Shown here: positions 34,361 through 43,667 of the stretch, in pieces
Numbering within the stretch: the stretch's first letter is position 1
Layout: every line of letters begins with the position of its first letter
NCBI RefSeq assembly: GCF_001657475.1
Contig: NZ_LXEY01000016.1
Location: 62,001 to 126,000, forward strand
Reading direction: 5' to 3'
Origin: Enteractinococcus helveticum
GTDB lineage: Bacteria; Actinomycetota; Actinomycetes; Actinomycetales; Micrococcaceae
Length of the DNA: 64,000 nt
Program-made: the position numbers and the translations under genes
Notes under the pieces: model-generated
Seen by the model: only the letters and a program-made list of their open reading frames with translations
Databases searched by the model: none
What the model was told of the DNA's origin: nothing

Positions 34361-36016
34361 ATGACACAACATATAGGTACCGAGACAAATCCCGCAGGGC
34401 TCATCAGCCAAGCCCAAGGACTCCTGGCCCAAGCGCTGGCACGCTATCGTGCACCTGACGCCTATGCCAAGCTTGAACGCTTCACGGTGGAACAAGCGTC
34501 AATCGATTGGGGCACCGTGTGGGGAACGCACGATCCACCGCCTAGCGGTTCGGCGCGCCCTCCAGATGTACCGTTTCCCGTCTTGATAGGAGGCATCGAA
34601 CAGCTGGGTCGCCAGGTTGCAGCGCTGCAAACCCTCATGGCCGGATTCGCCTCAAATGCCTACTATTCGGATGCGGAACGAGTCGAGGTCTTTGGCATGC
34701 CCGCCGGCAAAGCGGCCTTCCGTAATATCGCAGAGTACCTCCGCGATACCCTCAGAATTCCACTTCGGCAGGCCAAGGCCCGAGTTAAACTTGCTGCCGA
34801 ACTGGCACCGGCTCCAAGTCTGGACGGCGGTCATATGCCGCAGTCCCGCTATCCGCAAGTGGCACAGCACTTTTTCGATGCGGCCATCGATACAGCCGCA
34901 GCCGAGATTGTCGTGGACACTGTCAATCAGGTACAGCGCGAAGCGGCCCAAGCAAAAGTACTCACACCGGAAGTACAAGACCGTCTCGACACTGGCCAGC
35001 AGCATCTCACGGCACAGGCTACGCAGTTAGATCCTGATGGATTGCGCCAGGTAGCCAAGCGATGGTTACAGCACACAACCTATTGGTTCAACCAAGACGG
35101 GACGCTCGACGACCACAGCTTAGACAGAAAGCGGGGCGCTTCTTATCGCGGCCACGTCCGAGGTCTACACAACTGGGTCCTACGCGTCGATGACCTCTTC
35201 CACGAACGCCTACGCGTTCTGGCCTCCGTCGTCAATAATCCCAACACCAGTTTTGATCCGCTCAAAACTCTGCTCGAACAACTCTTTGGTACGACCTTGC
35301 CGAACTTCACTACACCAGTCATTCGTAAAAAGCCCGACGATCACGGACAACAGCCACTGTTTAGCGAAGACGAAGTCGGCCACCCCGTCACGGCAGCTGA
35401 CGAACGAACCCGAGAGCAAAAGCTACTCGATGGCATCACCGCGGTCATTGACACCGGCATGTCGCTAGCGTCGACGACCTTCCCGGTCGTGGGTGGCTTG
35501 CCACCGCAGTTGAGCGTGATCATGGACTATCAAACGCTCTATGACCAATTTACTCACGAGTGCCCAGTGACCGGTCCGTCTCAACCCAAGGCCACCACCT
35601 TCATCTCGCAGGCACTCTTTACAGGTCCTATCTCACCGTCGTCGATCAGACCGTTGTCGTGTGAAGCGGAACTGATACCGGCTGTCCTTGGCTCCCATGG
35701 GGCTCTACTGGATCTGGGTCGCACAGCCCGTCAATTCTCTGCGGATCAACGGCGAGCGTTGATCGCTCGAGATCGCGGGTGTGCTGCACCCAATTGTAAA
35801 ATTCCGGCACCGTGGTGCGATGCTCACCATGTCGAACCATGGAAAGACGGCGGCGGTACCTCTGTTACCAACGCCGTACTGTTATGTTCGCACCATCATC
35901 ACGCAGTGCACGCCGGGATGTGGTCAGTCAATATGCGAAACGGTATCGCTTGGTTCATCCCTGCACCCTATCTCGATCCCGATCGTCGACCACGGCGCAA
36001 CCGCTTCTGGCGATGA
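34361..36016 (+). CDS. DUF222/HNH endonuclease-domain protein (13E12 repeat family)
   Basis: 551 residues from ATG 34361, which follows GGAG. The N-terminal DUF222 region (about 30-330) is helical and Arg/Ala/Gln-rich. The C-terminal HNH nuclease carries two zinc Cys in RDRGCAAPNCKIP, DAHHVEPWKDGG, the catalytic Asn in SVTNAVLLC and HHHHAVH. This family is present in many copies in actinobacteria and sometimes behaves as a mobile element, but I see no flanking repeats or target duplication. Function unknown. Confidence 0.88.
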   Translation: MTQHIGTETNPAGLISQAQGLLAQALARYRAPDAYAKLERFTVEQASIDWGTVWGTHDPPPSGSARPPDVPFPVLIGGIEQLGRQVAALQTLMAGFASNAYYSDAERVEVFGMPAGKAAFRNIAEYLRDTLRIPLRQAKARVKLAAELAPAPSLDGGHMPQSRYPQVAQHFFDAAIDTAAAEIVVDTVNQVQREAAQAKVLTPEVQDRLDTGQQHLTAQATQLDPDGLRQVAKRWLQHTTYWFNQDGTLDDHSLDRKRGASYRGHVRGLHNWVLRVDDLFHERLRVLASVVNNPNTSFDPLKTLLEQLFGTTLPNFTTPVIRKKPDDHGQQPLFSEDEVGHPVTAADERTREQKLLDGITAVIDTGMSLASTTFPVVGGLPPQLSVIMDYQTLYDQFTHECPVTGPSQPKATTFISQALFTGPISPSSIRPLSCEAELIPAVLGSHGALLDLGRTARQFSADQRRALIARDRGCAAPNCKIPAPWCDAHHVEPWKDGGGTSVTNAVLLCSHHHHAVHAGMWSVNMRNGIAWFIPAPYLDPDRRPRRNRFWR

Positions 36017-36182
36017 GTTCAAATCGAGTGGAGATGAACCGTCTATCGGCAGGTAAATATCCGCAACTGAACCTTCGCAAGGAATACCGGATTCAGGCAG
36101 TTATTTCCACTAACTATTACATAGGAATGGGAGGGCTGCTAAGTTCTCCAGACATCGTAACCTTCCCAATCTATGACATGTG

Positions 36183-37463
36183 TTATCCCAGTTGTCCTCG
36201 CGAGCGATCCTCTTTATAGGGTGCTGGACAAACTACAGCGCGTATGGCTTTCTGTCGTTGACCGGGAGCTCCCCAAAGGACTTCAACTTCCGTGCCGACA
36301 TCAGCATGATCGACATTGATTGTTGCAAGCGAAAGCATCTTCCTGAAGTAGTAGCTATAGCCACGCGAAGTTGCTACACCTACCAACTCTCCATCGACCT
36401 CTACACGGTCAGCCCACATGTACCCACGTTGGTCTCGCGGCATCTCCATATATGCAAAATGTTCTCCAGGTTCGAATAAGGACCGTTGTACTTCCAAAAC
36501 GTCGTCCCCGTTCCATTCAAGGGTCCTAAGGACGCGCTTTGGTGATTGTTTTTCTGCAGCGAGTGCTTCGGCCCCTAAGTAATCATTTCTTTTTGTTGTC
36601 ACTACTTTTGCCCAGCCAAGTTCAATGGGGCTTCGGTAATACTCGCTGATGTCTTTGCCGTCATAGCTGCCGTTGATATAGGCGGGTTTCGCAAATGGTG
36701 GCATAGAACTCAGAAAGTATTCGCGGTAGCCGCTCATGTCCTCATCAAAAATTGCGGGAATATAGTCAGTTGCGATGGTTGGGAATGATGCCTCAAGATG
36801 ATTGATCATAGCGATACGACCACCCATTTTCCGGATTCCGAAGTCTCGTCCTGCTTCAAGTACAGCCTGGTAAATCTCGGCACCTATGGAGCTTGGACCT
36901 TGGAGTTCGAAGCCAATTTCTCCTGCCATCCCCTGACGTAGGGCGAAGATCTCATGTCCAGCGACCGTTATGGTTACTGCACGCATGTACCTCGCGTCGG
37001 CTAGATCTTGTGAGCCACTGAGCTTTTGCAACAGCGCTAGTGCGTTCGGTCCTGAAACTTGATACATGAACCAGTCCTCATTGGTTACTGAGGCGTCATA
37101 GTTTCCCTTTTCAAGGTTGTAAGCTAGCCAAAATCCACCCCGACCGTGCACCATAAAGTCTTCGTCGCCAAACCGGGTCAAGACACCTTCGTGAATGACT
37201 TTGCCATCCTTATTGGTATGCACAGCGTGCTTCGACTGATAGAGGTCGAATACCTCAAAGTTGTTGACGGTGAAATCCGAGATGAGTTTCAAGGCGTCAG
37301 GTCCTGTAAACCGATGCTGCCAGAGGAATGACCAATCTCCGATATAGCAGGTTTCTTTCCATGACATGCTCTCATCTAGCCAGTTTGTATACTCAGGTTG
37401 CCCGAACCGGCTCCACGCGTATCCTTCGGGCTCTTGGCGCATCTCTTCTACTGTAAAATCCAC
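36183..37463 (-). CDS. GcvT-fold O-demethylase, LigM-like
   Basis: 426 residues starting at GTG 37463, preceded by GGAAGGA; an upstream in-frame TTG would overlap the next gene by over 100 nt. The protein has the aminomethyltransferase (GcvT) fold and resembles LigM, the tetrahydrofolate-dependent vanillate and 3-O-methylgallate demethylase: TGPDALKLISD, LRQGMAGEIGFEL, LEWNGDD and GYSYYFRKMLSLATI all have LigM counterparts. It would move a methyl group from an aromatic methyl ether, or another O-, N- or S-methyl donor, to tetrahydrofolate. Its partner gene is a binding protein 28 nt upstream, suggesting the methylated substrate is imported. Confidence 0.82.
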   Translation of the reverse strand: MDFTVEEMRQEPEGYAWSRFGQPEYTNWLDESMSWKETCYIGDWSFLWQHRFTGPDALKLISDFTVNNFEVFDLYQSKHAVHTNKDGKVIHEGVLTRFGDEDFMVHGRGGFWLAYNLEKGNYDASVTNEDWFMYQVSGPNALALLQKLSGSQDLADARYMRAVTITVAGHEIFALRQGMAGEIGFELQGPSSIGAEIYQAVLEAGRDFGIRKMGGRIAMINHLEASFPTIATDYIPAIFDEDMSGYREYFLSSMPPFAKPAYINGSYDGKDISEYYRSPIELGWAKVVTTKRNDYLGAEALAAEKQSPKRVLRTLEWNGDDVLEVQRSLFEPGEHFAYMEMPRDQRGYMWADRVEVDGELVGVATSRGYSYYFRKMLSLATINVDHADVGTEVEVLWGAPGQRQKAIRAVVCPAPYKEDRSRGQLG

Positions 37464-37491
37464 TACTTTTCCTTCCAACGTGTGATTGCGA

Positions 37492-38496
37492 TCAGTTCTG
37501 AAGCACGAGGTCTTCGAGCTGGACGTCTTCCTCAAGCAGACCGTCTTCAATTGAAATTTCAATGAGACGATCCAATGACTCTTGGTCGACGGAGTCAACC
37601 CACCGAGGAAGGCGCATGGTCTCAGTAATCTCTTCGGGAATCTCGGTGTAACTGGTGATGATGTTTCGGGTTTCCTCGGGGTGTTCCTCAGCGTATTGGG
37701 CCGATTCGGCCATCGCGTTTTGGAATTTCTCTACAAGCTCTGGCTGTTCGTCCGCTAGCTCTTGGGTCGTAAAATACGACGATGCCATCAAGTCAGGTGA
37801 AACCTCTATCCAGTTCCATGCAATAGGCTCAAAGCCAGCGTTGAGGCCCATTGTCAAAAAAGGTTCAACCAGGAAGGCCGCATCAACGGTGCCTTGTTCG
37901 ACGCCCGGAACCATGTCAGGGAACGCAAGCTCGACCATTTCAACTTCGTTTGGGTCTCCACCAGCGTTACGTACGGCCTCTTTGACTGTGGAGTCAGAGA
38001 TATTATTCAGTGTATTAACAGCAACGCGCTTACCTTCAAGATCAGCTGCCGTTTCAATTCCGCTATCTGGTAAGACTACTGTCGCACCGTAGTCGGTCTC
38101 TTCGTCTCCGGTGCTGGTTCCACCTGGCGCCACTACTACGACGTCCAATCCCTGGGACTTCGCGATAATAACGCTTGTCGGATTACTGAATCCAAATTCA
38201 TATTGACCACTTGTGACCGCTGGGATAATCGCAGCACCGCCTTGGGCTGTTACTAGTTCAACTTCAAGGCCGTGTTCTTCAAAGATTCCTTGGTCGACGC
38301 CTAAGTGAAGTGGCGCTAAATCTACAAGTGGCATGACACCAAGCGTGATCTTTTCCATCTCACCGTTCGTCGAAGCCGCCTGGTCTCCTTCAGTTGAAGG
38401 CCCAGCTCCGTTCCCACAAGCAGCTAGTGACAACGCACTCAAGGCAATGAAGGAAACTATGGCGTTTCTTTTAGGGCTCGATTTTAAAGGTCTCAT
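37492..38496 (-). CDS. ABC transporter substrate-binding lipoprotein (NMT1/SsuA type)
   Basis: A 334-residue lipoprotein with lipobox ALSLAAC (Cys27) and mature sequence of the NMT1/TauA/SsuA class: KITLGVMPLVDLAPLHLGVDQGIFEEHG, then GQYEFGFSNPTSV. ATG 38496 follows GAGGAAA. It binds a small organic ligand for uptake. No matching permease or ATPase gene is in the window, so it either uses components encoded elsewhere or is incomplete. It is the first gene of a two-gene unit with the LigM-like demethylase and is divergent from a LysR gene. Confidence 0.88.
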   Translation of the reverse strand: MRPLKSSPKRNAIVSFIALSALSLAACGNGAGPSTEGDQAASTNGEMEKITLGVMPLVDLAPLHLGVDQGIFEEHGLEVELVTAQGGAAIIPAVTSGQYEFGFSNPTSVIIAKSQGLDVVVVAPGGTSTGDEETDYGATVVLPDSGIETAADLEGKRVAVNTLNNISDSTVKEAVRNAGGDPNEVEMVELAFPDMVPGVEQGTVDAAFLVEPFLTMGLNAGFEPIAWNWIEVSPDLMASSYFTTQELADEQPELVEKFQNAMAESAQYAEEHPEETRNIITSYTEIPEEITETMRLPRWVDSVDQESLDRLIEISIEDGLLEEDVQLEDLVLQN

Positions 38497-38588
38497 ATTT
38501 TCCTCAGTTCATGATCGCAGGAGGCAATTGCCTCAACTACTCAGGTATCTCCTGTAAGATGCATCACTTCCAGGCTAGAATCAAGAAA

Positions 38589-38639
38589 GATATTTATCCA
38601 ATAGAAAATGCCTATGAGATTATTAGCGCCCTCTATAAT
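38589..38639 (+). promoter_or_regulatory. Divergent promoter region with LysR-type boxes
   Basis: A perfect -10 hexamer TATAAT lies at 38634-38639, 31 nt before the LysR GTG start. Upstream are ATAG-N7-CTAT (38601-38615), a 15-bp LysR-like T-N11-A box, and GATA-TT-TATC (38589-38598). Confidence 0.45.
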
Positions 38640-38669
38640 GCGGGATAGTGATTCAGGCAAGGAGAACCT

Positions 38670-39608
38670 GTGAGTGAGCCCTGGACCCACTATGACATCA
38701 ATTTGCTTCGAACATTTTTGACTGTCTATGAGACACGAAGCGTGACCGTGGCCGCTGAGAGACTGTTCGTGAGTCAGCCGTCTGTCAGCTACAACTTATC
38801 CAAACTGCGAAAACTCTTTTCAGATCCCCTGTTCCTACGCAGACAAGGAACTCTAGAGTCCACGGCACGTGCAGATGCGTTATACCCAGAAATATCGCAT
38901 GGGATACGAGTCCTTAATTCAGTCGTCAGAAACGCGAGACAGTTTGAGCCCAAAGAAACGACGAGGACTTTCAAATTAATGATGACCGACCTAGGCCTCA
39001 TGGCGTTATTCTCATACATTGTGCGAGCTATGCAGGAACGCGCACCAGAGGCCAGGATTCAGGTGAGCCTCATTGACGTTGCCAAAGCCGAGGAACTCTT
39101 GCGGCGTGGAGAAGCGGACGCTGCAATAGCAATTCCAGAATTCTCACCAGATCTTGTAGTCCGAGACCATCTTATGGATATGCCGTATGTTGGGGTCTGT
39201 TCTTCACACCACCCCCGACTAACAGATTCTCCTTCAGTAGAAGATTTAATCGGCGAGCAACGCATACATGTATCGAATACTTTGGGTCATCAAAAAGTCG
39301 AAGAAACTTTGGTGAGCATTGGACTAGATGCGCTGCCCACCATCGCGCTTCCAACCTATTCTGTAGTTGATGAGACCCTCATGGCTACAGAATGCTTTTG
39401 CATTGTGCCCCTGTTCCTTGGCGACATGTTTGCAAAGAGAAGCAGCATCAAGAAGTTCCGGGTTCCGTTTCATCTTGAACCTGGGCATGTAGGGCTTCAC
39501 ACCCTGCGCCAATTAGCCCCCTCACCAGCAATAAATTGGCTCCGCGAAGTGATCATCGAGTCGCTTGAAGCGTATCCGTACCCAAAATATGTACCTGCTC
39601 AAGCCTAG
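38670..39608 (+). CDS. LysR-family regulator
   Basis: 312 residues starting at GTG 38670 after AAGGAGA. The N-terminal winged helix (INLLRTFLTVYETRSVTVAAERLFVSQ, cut by family into two helices, then SVSYNLSKLR) is followed by a two-lobed effector domain. It is divergent from the binding protein/O-demethylase pair and is its probable activator, responding to the substrate or to a product. Length and domain spacing are normal. Confidence 0.9.
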   Translation: MSEPWTHYDINLLRTFLTVYETRSVTVAAERLFVSQPSVSYNLSKLRKLFSDPLFLRRQGTLESTARADALYPEISHGIRVLNSVVRNARQFEPKETTRTFKLMMTDLGLMALFSYIVRAMQERAPEARIQVSLIDVAKAEELLRRGEADAAIAIPEFSPDLVVRDHLMDMPYVGVCSSHHPRLTDSPSVEDLIGEQRIHVSNTLGHQKVEETLVSIGLDALPTIALPTYSVVDETLMATECFCIVPLFLGDMFAKRSSIKKFRVPFHLEPGHVGLHTLRQLAPSPAINWLREVIIESLEAYPYPKYVPAQA

Positions 39609-39769
39609 GTGCAGAACGCCTCAGTGATTCTTAAGAACAGGCGACTCTGTTTATACCGCACGCTATCAGATACTATTTGCTGCAAAGTCGGCCTATCAGG
39701 TCGACTTTGATCTCCCTTTGAACTTCGAAATTACACAAACAACATACATAAATAATGAGGCTAGAAGCC

Positions 39770-40192
39770 ATGGCTAGGAAACCGTTCAACATGCCGCCGA
39801 AAGCATTCGGGCCTGCAGAAGCTGATCCGAATGCTGACGTCCACGTGTTTCGGGCAGCGGATGCGCCAGAACCTCGCACCGGCACTCCCCCGGCAATGAC
39901 GCGCAAGCTGGAAGGCGACGGTGCGAATCTTATTTTCTTGACGTTCACCCCGGGCCAGGTCCTCCGTGCCCACACCACCGCGCATCCTATTACCTTGCAA
40001 ACCCTACAGGGGACACTCAAAGTCGTCACCGATCAGGGCGAAGTTGATCTCGTTGTTGGCACCGTTATGCACTTGCGCGCCATGGTCGTCCATGAGGTGT
40101 CTGCACCAGAAGATGCCCCGGAACGCAACGTGTTGTTATTGACGATGCTCACCGGCGAACGACACTCAACGGACCCAACAGCAGCAGCATAG
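39770..40192 (+). CDS. Cupin-like protein beside the ureohydrolase gene
   Basis: 140 residues from ATG 39770; an in-frame ATG 15 nt upstream is possible but lacks a ribosome site. A cupin fold is suggested by [21 protein letters not shown] (HxxxH-like motif 1), [13 protein letters not shown] and [15 protein letters not shown] (motif 2 region with a terminal His). It precedes the ureohydrolase gene by 28 nt, so the pair is likely co-transcribed. Function unknown; it could shield or sense a guanidino compound. Confidence 0.7.
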   Translation: MARKPFNMPPKAFGPAEADPNADVHVFRAADAPEPRTGTPPAMTRKLEGDGANLIFLTFTPGQVLRAHTTAHPITLQTLQGTLKVVTDQGEVDLVVGTVMHLRAMVVHEVSAPEDAPERNVLLLTMLTGERHSTDPTAAA

Positions 40193-40220
40193 ATCGACAC
40201 CATCTGAACAGGCGGACGGC

Positions 40221-41210
40221 ATGCGTGAGATCCCAAGAATCATCGATAATGGCAACATCGGCCCGGTCAACTCCACCCTGGTTCCGCGATATAGCGGCGA
40301 ATCGACCTTCGCGCTCCTACCGCGCCTCCGGGATCTGGAAACTGCAGGACGCAGTGCTGACATCAAAATCGTTGGCGCACCATTTGATACGGGAGTTTCC
40401 TATCGTCCCGGTGCACGCTTTGGTCCCGCCCATATTCGTCAGGCCTCACGACTGCTTCGCCCCTACAACCCGGCAACAGATACTTCACCATTTGCCCAAG
40501 TCCAAGTCGCCGACGCCGGCGATATGGCACTGAATCCGTTCCACATTGAAGAAGCCATCGCCACGGTAGAACACGATGCGTTGGAGCTCACCGCCGACGG
40601 CGCCTCGTTGCTGACCATTGGCGGGGACCACACCATCGCGCTGCCCTTATTACGTGCAGCCTCACAACGCGCAGGACAACCGGTGGCACTATTGCACTTC
40701 GATGCGCACCTCGACACCTGGGATACCTATTTCGGTGCCGACTATACCCACGGCACACCATTTCGACGGGCCGCCGAAGAAGGACTGCTCGATCCTTCGG
40801 CCCTGTGCCACGTCGGCACTCGCGGACCGGTATACAGCAAAAATGATCTGGACGACGACGCGCGATTCGGCTTCGGCATCATCACCAGCGCAGACCTGTA
40901 CTACAAGGGCGTCGAAGCCGTGGTGACCATCTTGCGCGAACGCATCGGAGACAAACCGGTCTATATCTCCCTGGATATTGACGTCCTTGACCCAGCCCAT
41001 GCGCCGGGAACCGGTACACCCGAGGCCGGTGGGCTGACCAGCCGCGAACTGTTAGAAATGCTGCGCGGTCTCCGAGGGCTAAATATTCTTGGTGCCGATG
41101 TCGTCGAAGTACTGCCCAGCTATGACCATGCAGAGGTCACCGGGATTGCGGCGGCTCACGCATGCTATGACCTGCTGTCGTTGATGGCCGATCTGCGCGC
41201 CGCTAAGTAA
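40221..41210 (+). CDS. Ureohydrolase (agmatinase/guanidinobutyrase-like)
   Basis: A 329-residue arginase-superfamily enzyme with the binuclear manganese ligands in GGDHT (about 134-138), [10 protein letters not shown] (about 156-165) and [19 protein letters not shown] (about 252-270). The latter block is typical of agmatinases and related guanidino-acid hydrolases rather than arginase. It releases urea from a guanidino compound. The next gene (27 nt downstream) is a thiamine-diphosphate decarboxylase-like enzyme, an arrangement that would suit 4-guanidinobutyrate from the arginine transaminase route. Agmatine remains equally possible. Confidence 0.85.
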   Translation: MREIPRIIDNGNIGPVNSTLVPRYSGESTFALLPRLRDLETAGRSADIKIVGAPFDTGVSYRPGARFGPAHIRQASRLLRPYNPATDTSPFAQVQVADAGDMALNPFHIEEAIATVEHDALELTADGASLLTIGGDHTIALPLLRAASQRAGQPVALLHFDAHLDTWDTYFGADYTHGTPFRRAAEEGLLDPSALCHVGTRGPVYSKNDLDDDARFGFGIITSADLYYKGVEAVVTILRERIGDKPVYISLDIDVLDPAHAPGTGTPEAGGLTSRELLEMLRGLRGLNILGADVVEVLPSYDHAEVTGIAAAHACYDLLSLMADLRAAK

Positions 41211-41237
41211 ATAATGACCCACGCACAGGAGGTAGGC

Positions 41238-42887
41238 ATGCGAACCGGTGGCGATCTGGTGATCGAAACACTGTCCGCACTGGGAGCGACCACGGTATTT
41301 GGTATCCCCGGCCAACATGCCCTGGGGCTTTTCGATGCCCTGGGTCGCAGCCCGTTGCAGTACATCTCATCCCGGGTGGAAAATAATGCGGCCTTTGCAG
41401 CTGATGGTTTTGCGCGTGTGACAAATCAGCCCGGTGTACTGATCGTCTCAACCGGTCCCGGAGCATTGACCGCGTTAGCAGGAATCCAGGAAGCATACGC
41501 CAGTAGTGTCCCGATGATCGTTATCGCCTCCCAAATACCGCAAGCGGGTCTGGGCGGGCGCCGAAAGGGCATGCTGCACGAGCTTGATGACCAAAAAGCC
41601 GCGGCACGCAACGTGACAAAAACCCAACATACGATTCATCATGCTTCTGCAATTCCCGCTGTCGTAGAGGACGCCTGGCGGACTGCGCTCAGTGCTCCCC
41701 AGGGGCCGGTCTGGGTCGAGATTCCACAAGACGTCCTATTGCACCCAGCTCCAATACCGCCGCCCTGCGACCTGAGTATCACGCTTGCCCAGCTGACACC
41801 CCATCACAGCAGCGTGGCTCGGGCCGCCCAGTTACTCAGTGCTGCCCGACGTCCTGCCATCATTGCCGGTGGAGGTGTTCGTCGATCCGGCATGGCAGCC
41901 CAACAAGCACTGGCCATGCTTGCTGAGCTGCTCGATGCACCGGTCGTGTGCACTCCGGGCGGCAATACCGCGTTTCCTTATGACCATCCGCTGTCACTGG
42001 GCGGGTGGGTTGAAGACCGGTATGTCACCGAAGTATTCGAAGACGCGGATGTCCTGCTGGCGGTTGGCACTGCGTTGGGAGAAGTTAGTTCGAACTACTA
42101 CTCGATGCAGCCGCGCGGTCAGCTCATCCACATCGACGCCGAACCGCGCGTATTGGAAGCCAATTATCCCGGCCTGGGAATCCGCGCCGATGCAGAACTG
42201 GCACTCGAGGCGATCCTCTCGGCAATACAGCACGGTCCGAAGCCCACCGTGAGCAACTGGCATGGTCTCACCGCTGCCAAGCTCGTCGCCAAAGTGCGCA
42301 GGCAGATCACCGATCGTATTGCCCACCAGGATCTCGAGCATGAACAGTCCATCATGCGATCCATCCGCAACGCGGTGCCCGATGACGCACACACGTACTG
42401 GGACATGACCATTGCCGGCTACTGGGCGTGGAACACCTGGGACACCAAACACGGAGCTTTCCATTCCGCACAGGGCGCCGGCGGGATCGGTTACGCGTTT
42501 CCCAGTGCGCTTGGTGGAGCCGTTGGTTTACAACAACGCGTCCTGGCCGTCTCCGGCGATGGCTCAGCGATGTATTCGATTGCCGAACTCGCCGCTGCAA
42601 AACAGCATAATGTTCCCGTGACCTGGCTCATCATTGACGACGGCGGCTACGGCATCCTGCGCGAATATATGCATGACGCCTTCGGACAAACCGTTGGTAC
42701 CGAACTAACCCGCCCGGACTTTGTCGCTCTGGCGCAATCATTCGGCGTCTCGGCCACCTTGACCGATCCTGCCTCCCTGGTGGATGATCTGCAAGCAGCC
42801 TGGCTCGCCACCGGCCCCAATGTGTTGGTTCTGCCAACCACGCTGAAAATGTGGACGCCCACGCACCAGACCTTCGACCGTGCCTAG
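41238..42887 (+). CDS. Thiamine-diphosphate enzyme, 2-oxoacid decarboxylase-like
   Basis: 549 residues from ATG 41238, which follows a perfect AGGAGG; an earlier in-frame ATG at 41214 has none. Three-domain acetolactate-synthase fold: VFGIPGQHALGLFDAL, the active-site Glu in SSRVENNAAFAADGFAR (about 48), STGPGALTALAGIQEAY, and the cofactor motif beginning VSGDGSAMYSIAEL. Together with the upstream ureohydrolase it suggests a role like AruI (2-ketoarginine decarboxylase, about 559 residues in Pseudomonas), but the sequence does not prove the substrate. A hairpin terminator follows. Confidence 0.85.
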   Translation: MRTGGDLVIETLSALGATTVFGIPGQHALGLFDALGRSPLQYISSRVENNAAFAADGFARVTNQPGVLIVSTGPGALTALAGIQEAYASSVPMIVIASQIPQAGLGGRRKGMLHELDDQKAAARNVTKTQHTIHHASAIPAVVEDAWRTALSAPQGPVWVEIPQDVLLHPAPIPPPCDLSITLAQLTPHHSSVARAAQLLSAARRPAIIAGGGVRRSGMAAQQALAMLAELLDAPVVCTPGGNTAFPYDHPLSLGGWVEDRYVTEVFEDADVLLAVGTALGEVSSNYYSMQPRGQLIHIDAEPRVLEANYPGLGIRADAELALEAILSAIQHGPKPTVSNWHGLTAAKLVAKVRRQITDRIAHQDLEHEQSIMRSIRNAVPDDAHTYWDMTIAGYWAWNTWDTKHGAFHSAQGAGGIGYAFPSALGGAVGLQQRVLAVSGDGSAMYSIAELAAAKQHNVPVTWLIIDDGGYGILREYMHDAFGQTVGTELTRPDFVALAQSFGVSATLTDPASLVDDLQAAWLATGPNVLVLPTTLKMWTPTHQTFDRA

Positions 42888-42905
42888 AGCAGGCCAGAGC
42901 CTGTC

Positions 42906-42927
42906 GGTGGTTTCCCCTGAAACCACC
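42906..42927 (+). terminator. Hairpin terminator after the ThDP gene
   Basis: A 9-bp stem GGTGGTTTC (42906-42914) pairs with 42919-42927 across a 4-nt loop. Confidence 0.65.
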
Positions 42928-42950
42928 CACATCCCATAAGAAGTGCCACT

Positions 42951-43604
42951 GTGTCCACTGGCACTGCACAAGCCGCTGCCACACAAAACCGGCATGATGT
43001 AGATATGACTACTTCCACACCTCACGGTGGCGAGACCTACTTCTCTATCGATATCGAAGCCGATGGCCCCATCCCCGGACCATACTCCATGTCCTCCATC
43101 GGAGTTGCCGTCGCCGGACGTCGAAACGCAGAGGGCGCCTTTGAGGACCTGCGCAACCAAGACCTCGGACTGCACCTGCAGCTCAAACCCATCTCATCAG
43201 ACTACATTCCCGAAGCCGCCGCTGTGGCTGGCCTGGACCGTGATGAACTCATCCGAGATGGACTCGCCCCCAAGGATGCCATGCGAACGCTGGTCGACTG
43301 GATTAGCGAACAGGCAGGAAATGACCGTCCAGTCATGGCTGCCTACCCGCTGTCCTACGACTGGATGTGGGTGTACTGGTATCTGATGCGTTACGCCGGC
43401 ACCAGCCCCTTTGGCCATTCCTCCGCTATCGACATCAAAACGCTGTTCGCCACCAAGTCCAATCGGATGATCCGCAAGGTTGGCAAACGTTCCATGCCTA
43501 AGAAACTTCTATCCAAGCGCCCGCACACCCACCATGCCCTGGATGATGCGTGGGAGCAGGCCGACCTCTTGGTCAACCTGCTGCATTGGGATCCTTCCAT
43601 TTGA
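42951..43604 (+). CDS. DEDD-type 3'-5' exonuclease domain protein
   Basis: 217 residues from GTG 42951, or 199 from ATG 43005; neither start has a strong ribosome site. The exonuclease motif I is FSIDIEADGPIPGPYSM, with Asp and Glu for the metals. Motif III is HHALDDAWEQADLL, with the conserved His and Asp. The YPLSYDWMWVYWYLMRY segment is aromatic-rich and includes the motif II Asp. This compact form occurs as a stand-alone protein in actinobacteria and may trim RNA or DNA ends. Not clearly linked to its neighbours. Confidence 0.82.
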   Translation: MSTGTAQAAATQNRHDVDMTTSTPHGGETYFSIDIEADGPIPGPYSMSSIGVAVAGRRNAEGAFEDLRNQDLGLHLQLKPISSDYIPEAAAVAGLDRDELIRDGLAPKDAMRTLVDWISEQAGNDRPVMAAYPLSYDWMWVYWYLMRYAGTSPFGHSSAIDIKTLFATKSNRMIRKVGKRSMPKKLLSKRPHTHHALDDAWEQADLLVNLLHWDPSI

Positions 43605-43605
43605 G

Positions 43606-43648
43606 GCAATGCAACACTTATCCTCTCAACGCTGCATTGCTATAATGC
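43606..43648 (+). promoter_or_regulatory. Promoter and operator of the RES toxin-antitoxin pair
   Basis: TATAAT (43641-43646) lies inside a palindrome GCATT-GCTAT-AATGC (43634-43648). An 8-bp inverted repeat, GCAATGCA (43606-43613) / TGCATTGC (43633-43640), flanks the -35 region. This layout suits autorepression by the antitoxin. Confidence 0.55.
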
Positions 43649-43667
43649 TATGTAGAAGGAGGTCGTT

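Noticed and set aside
34361-36016. DUF222/HNH gene as an active mobile element
   Set aside because: No terminal repeats, target duplication or associated integrase is visible, so I annotate it as a stand-alone protein only.
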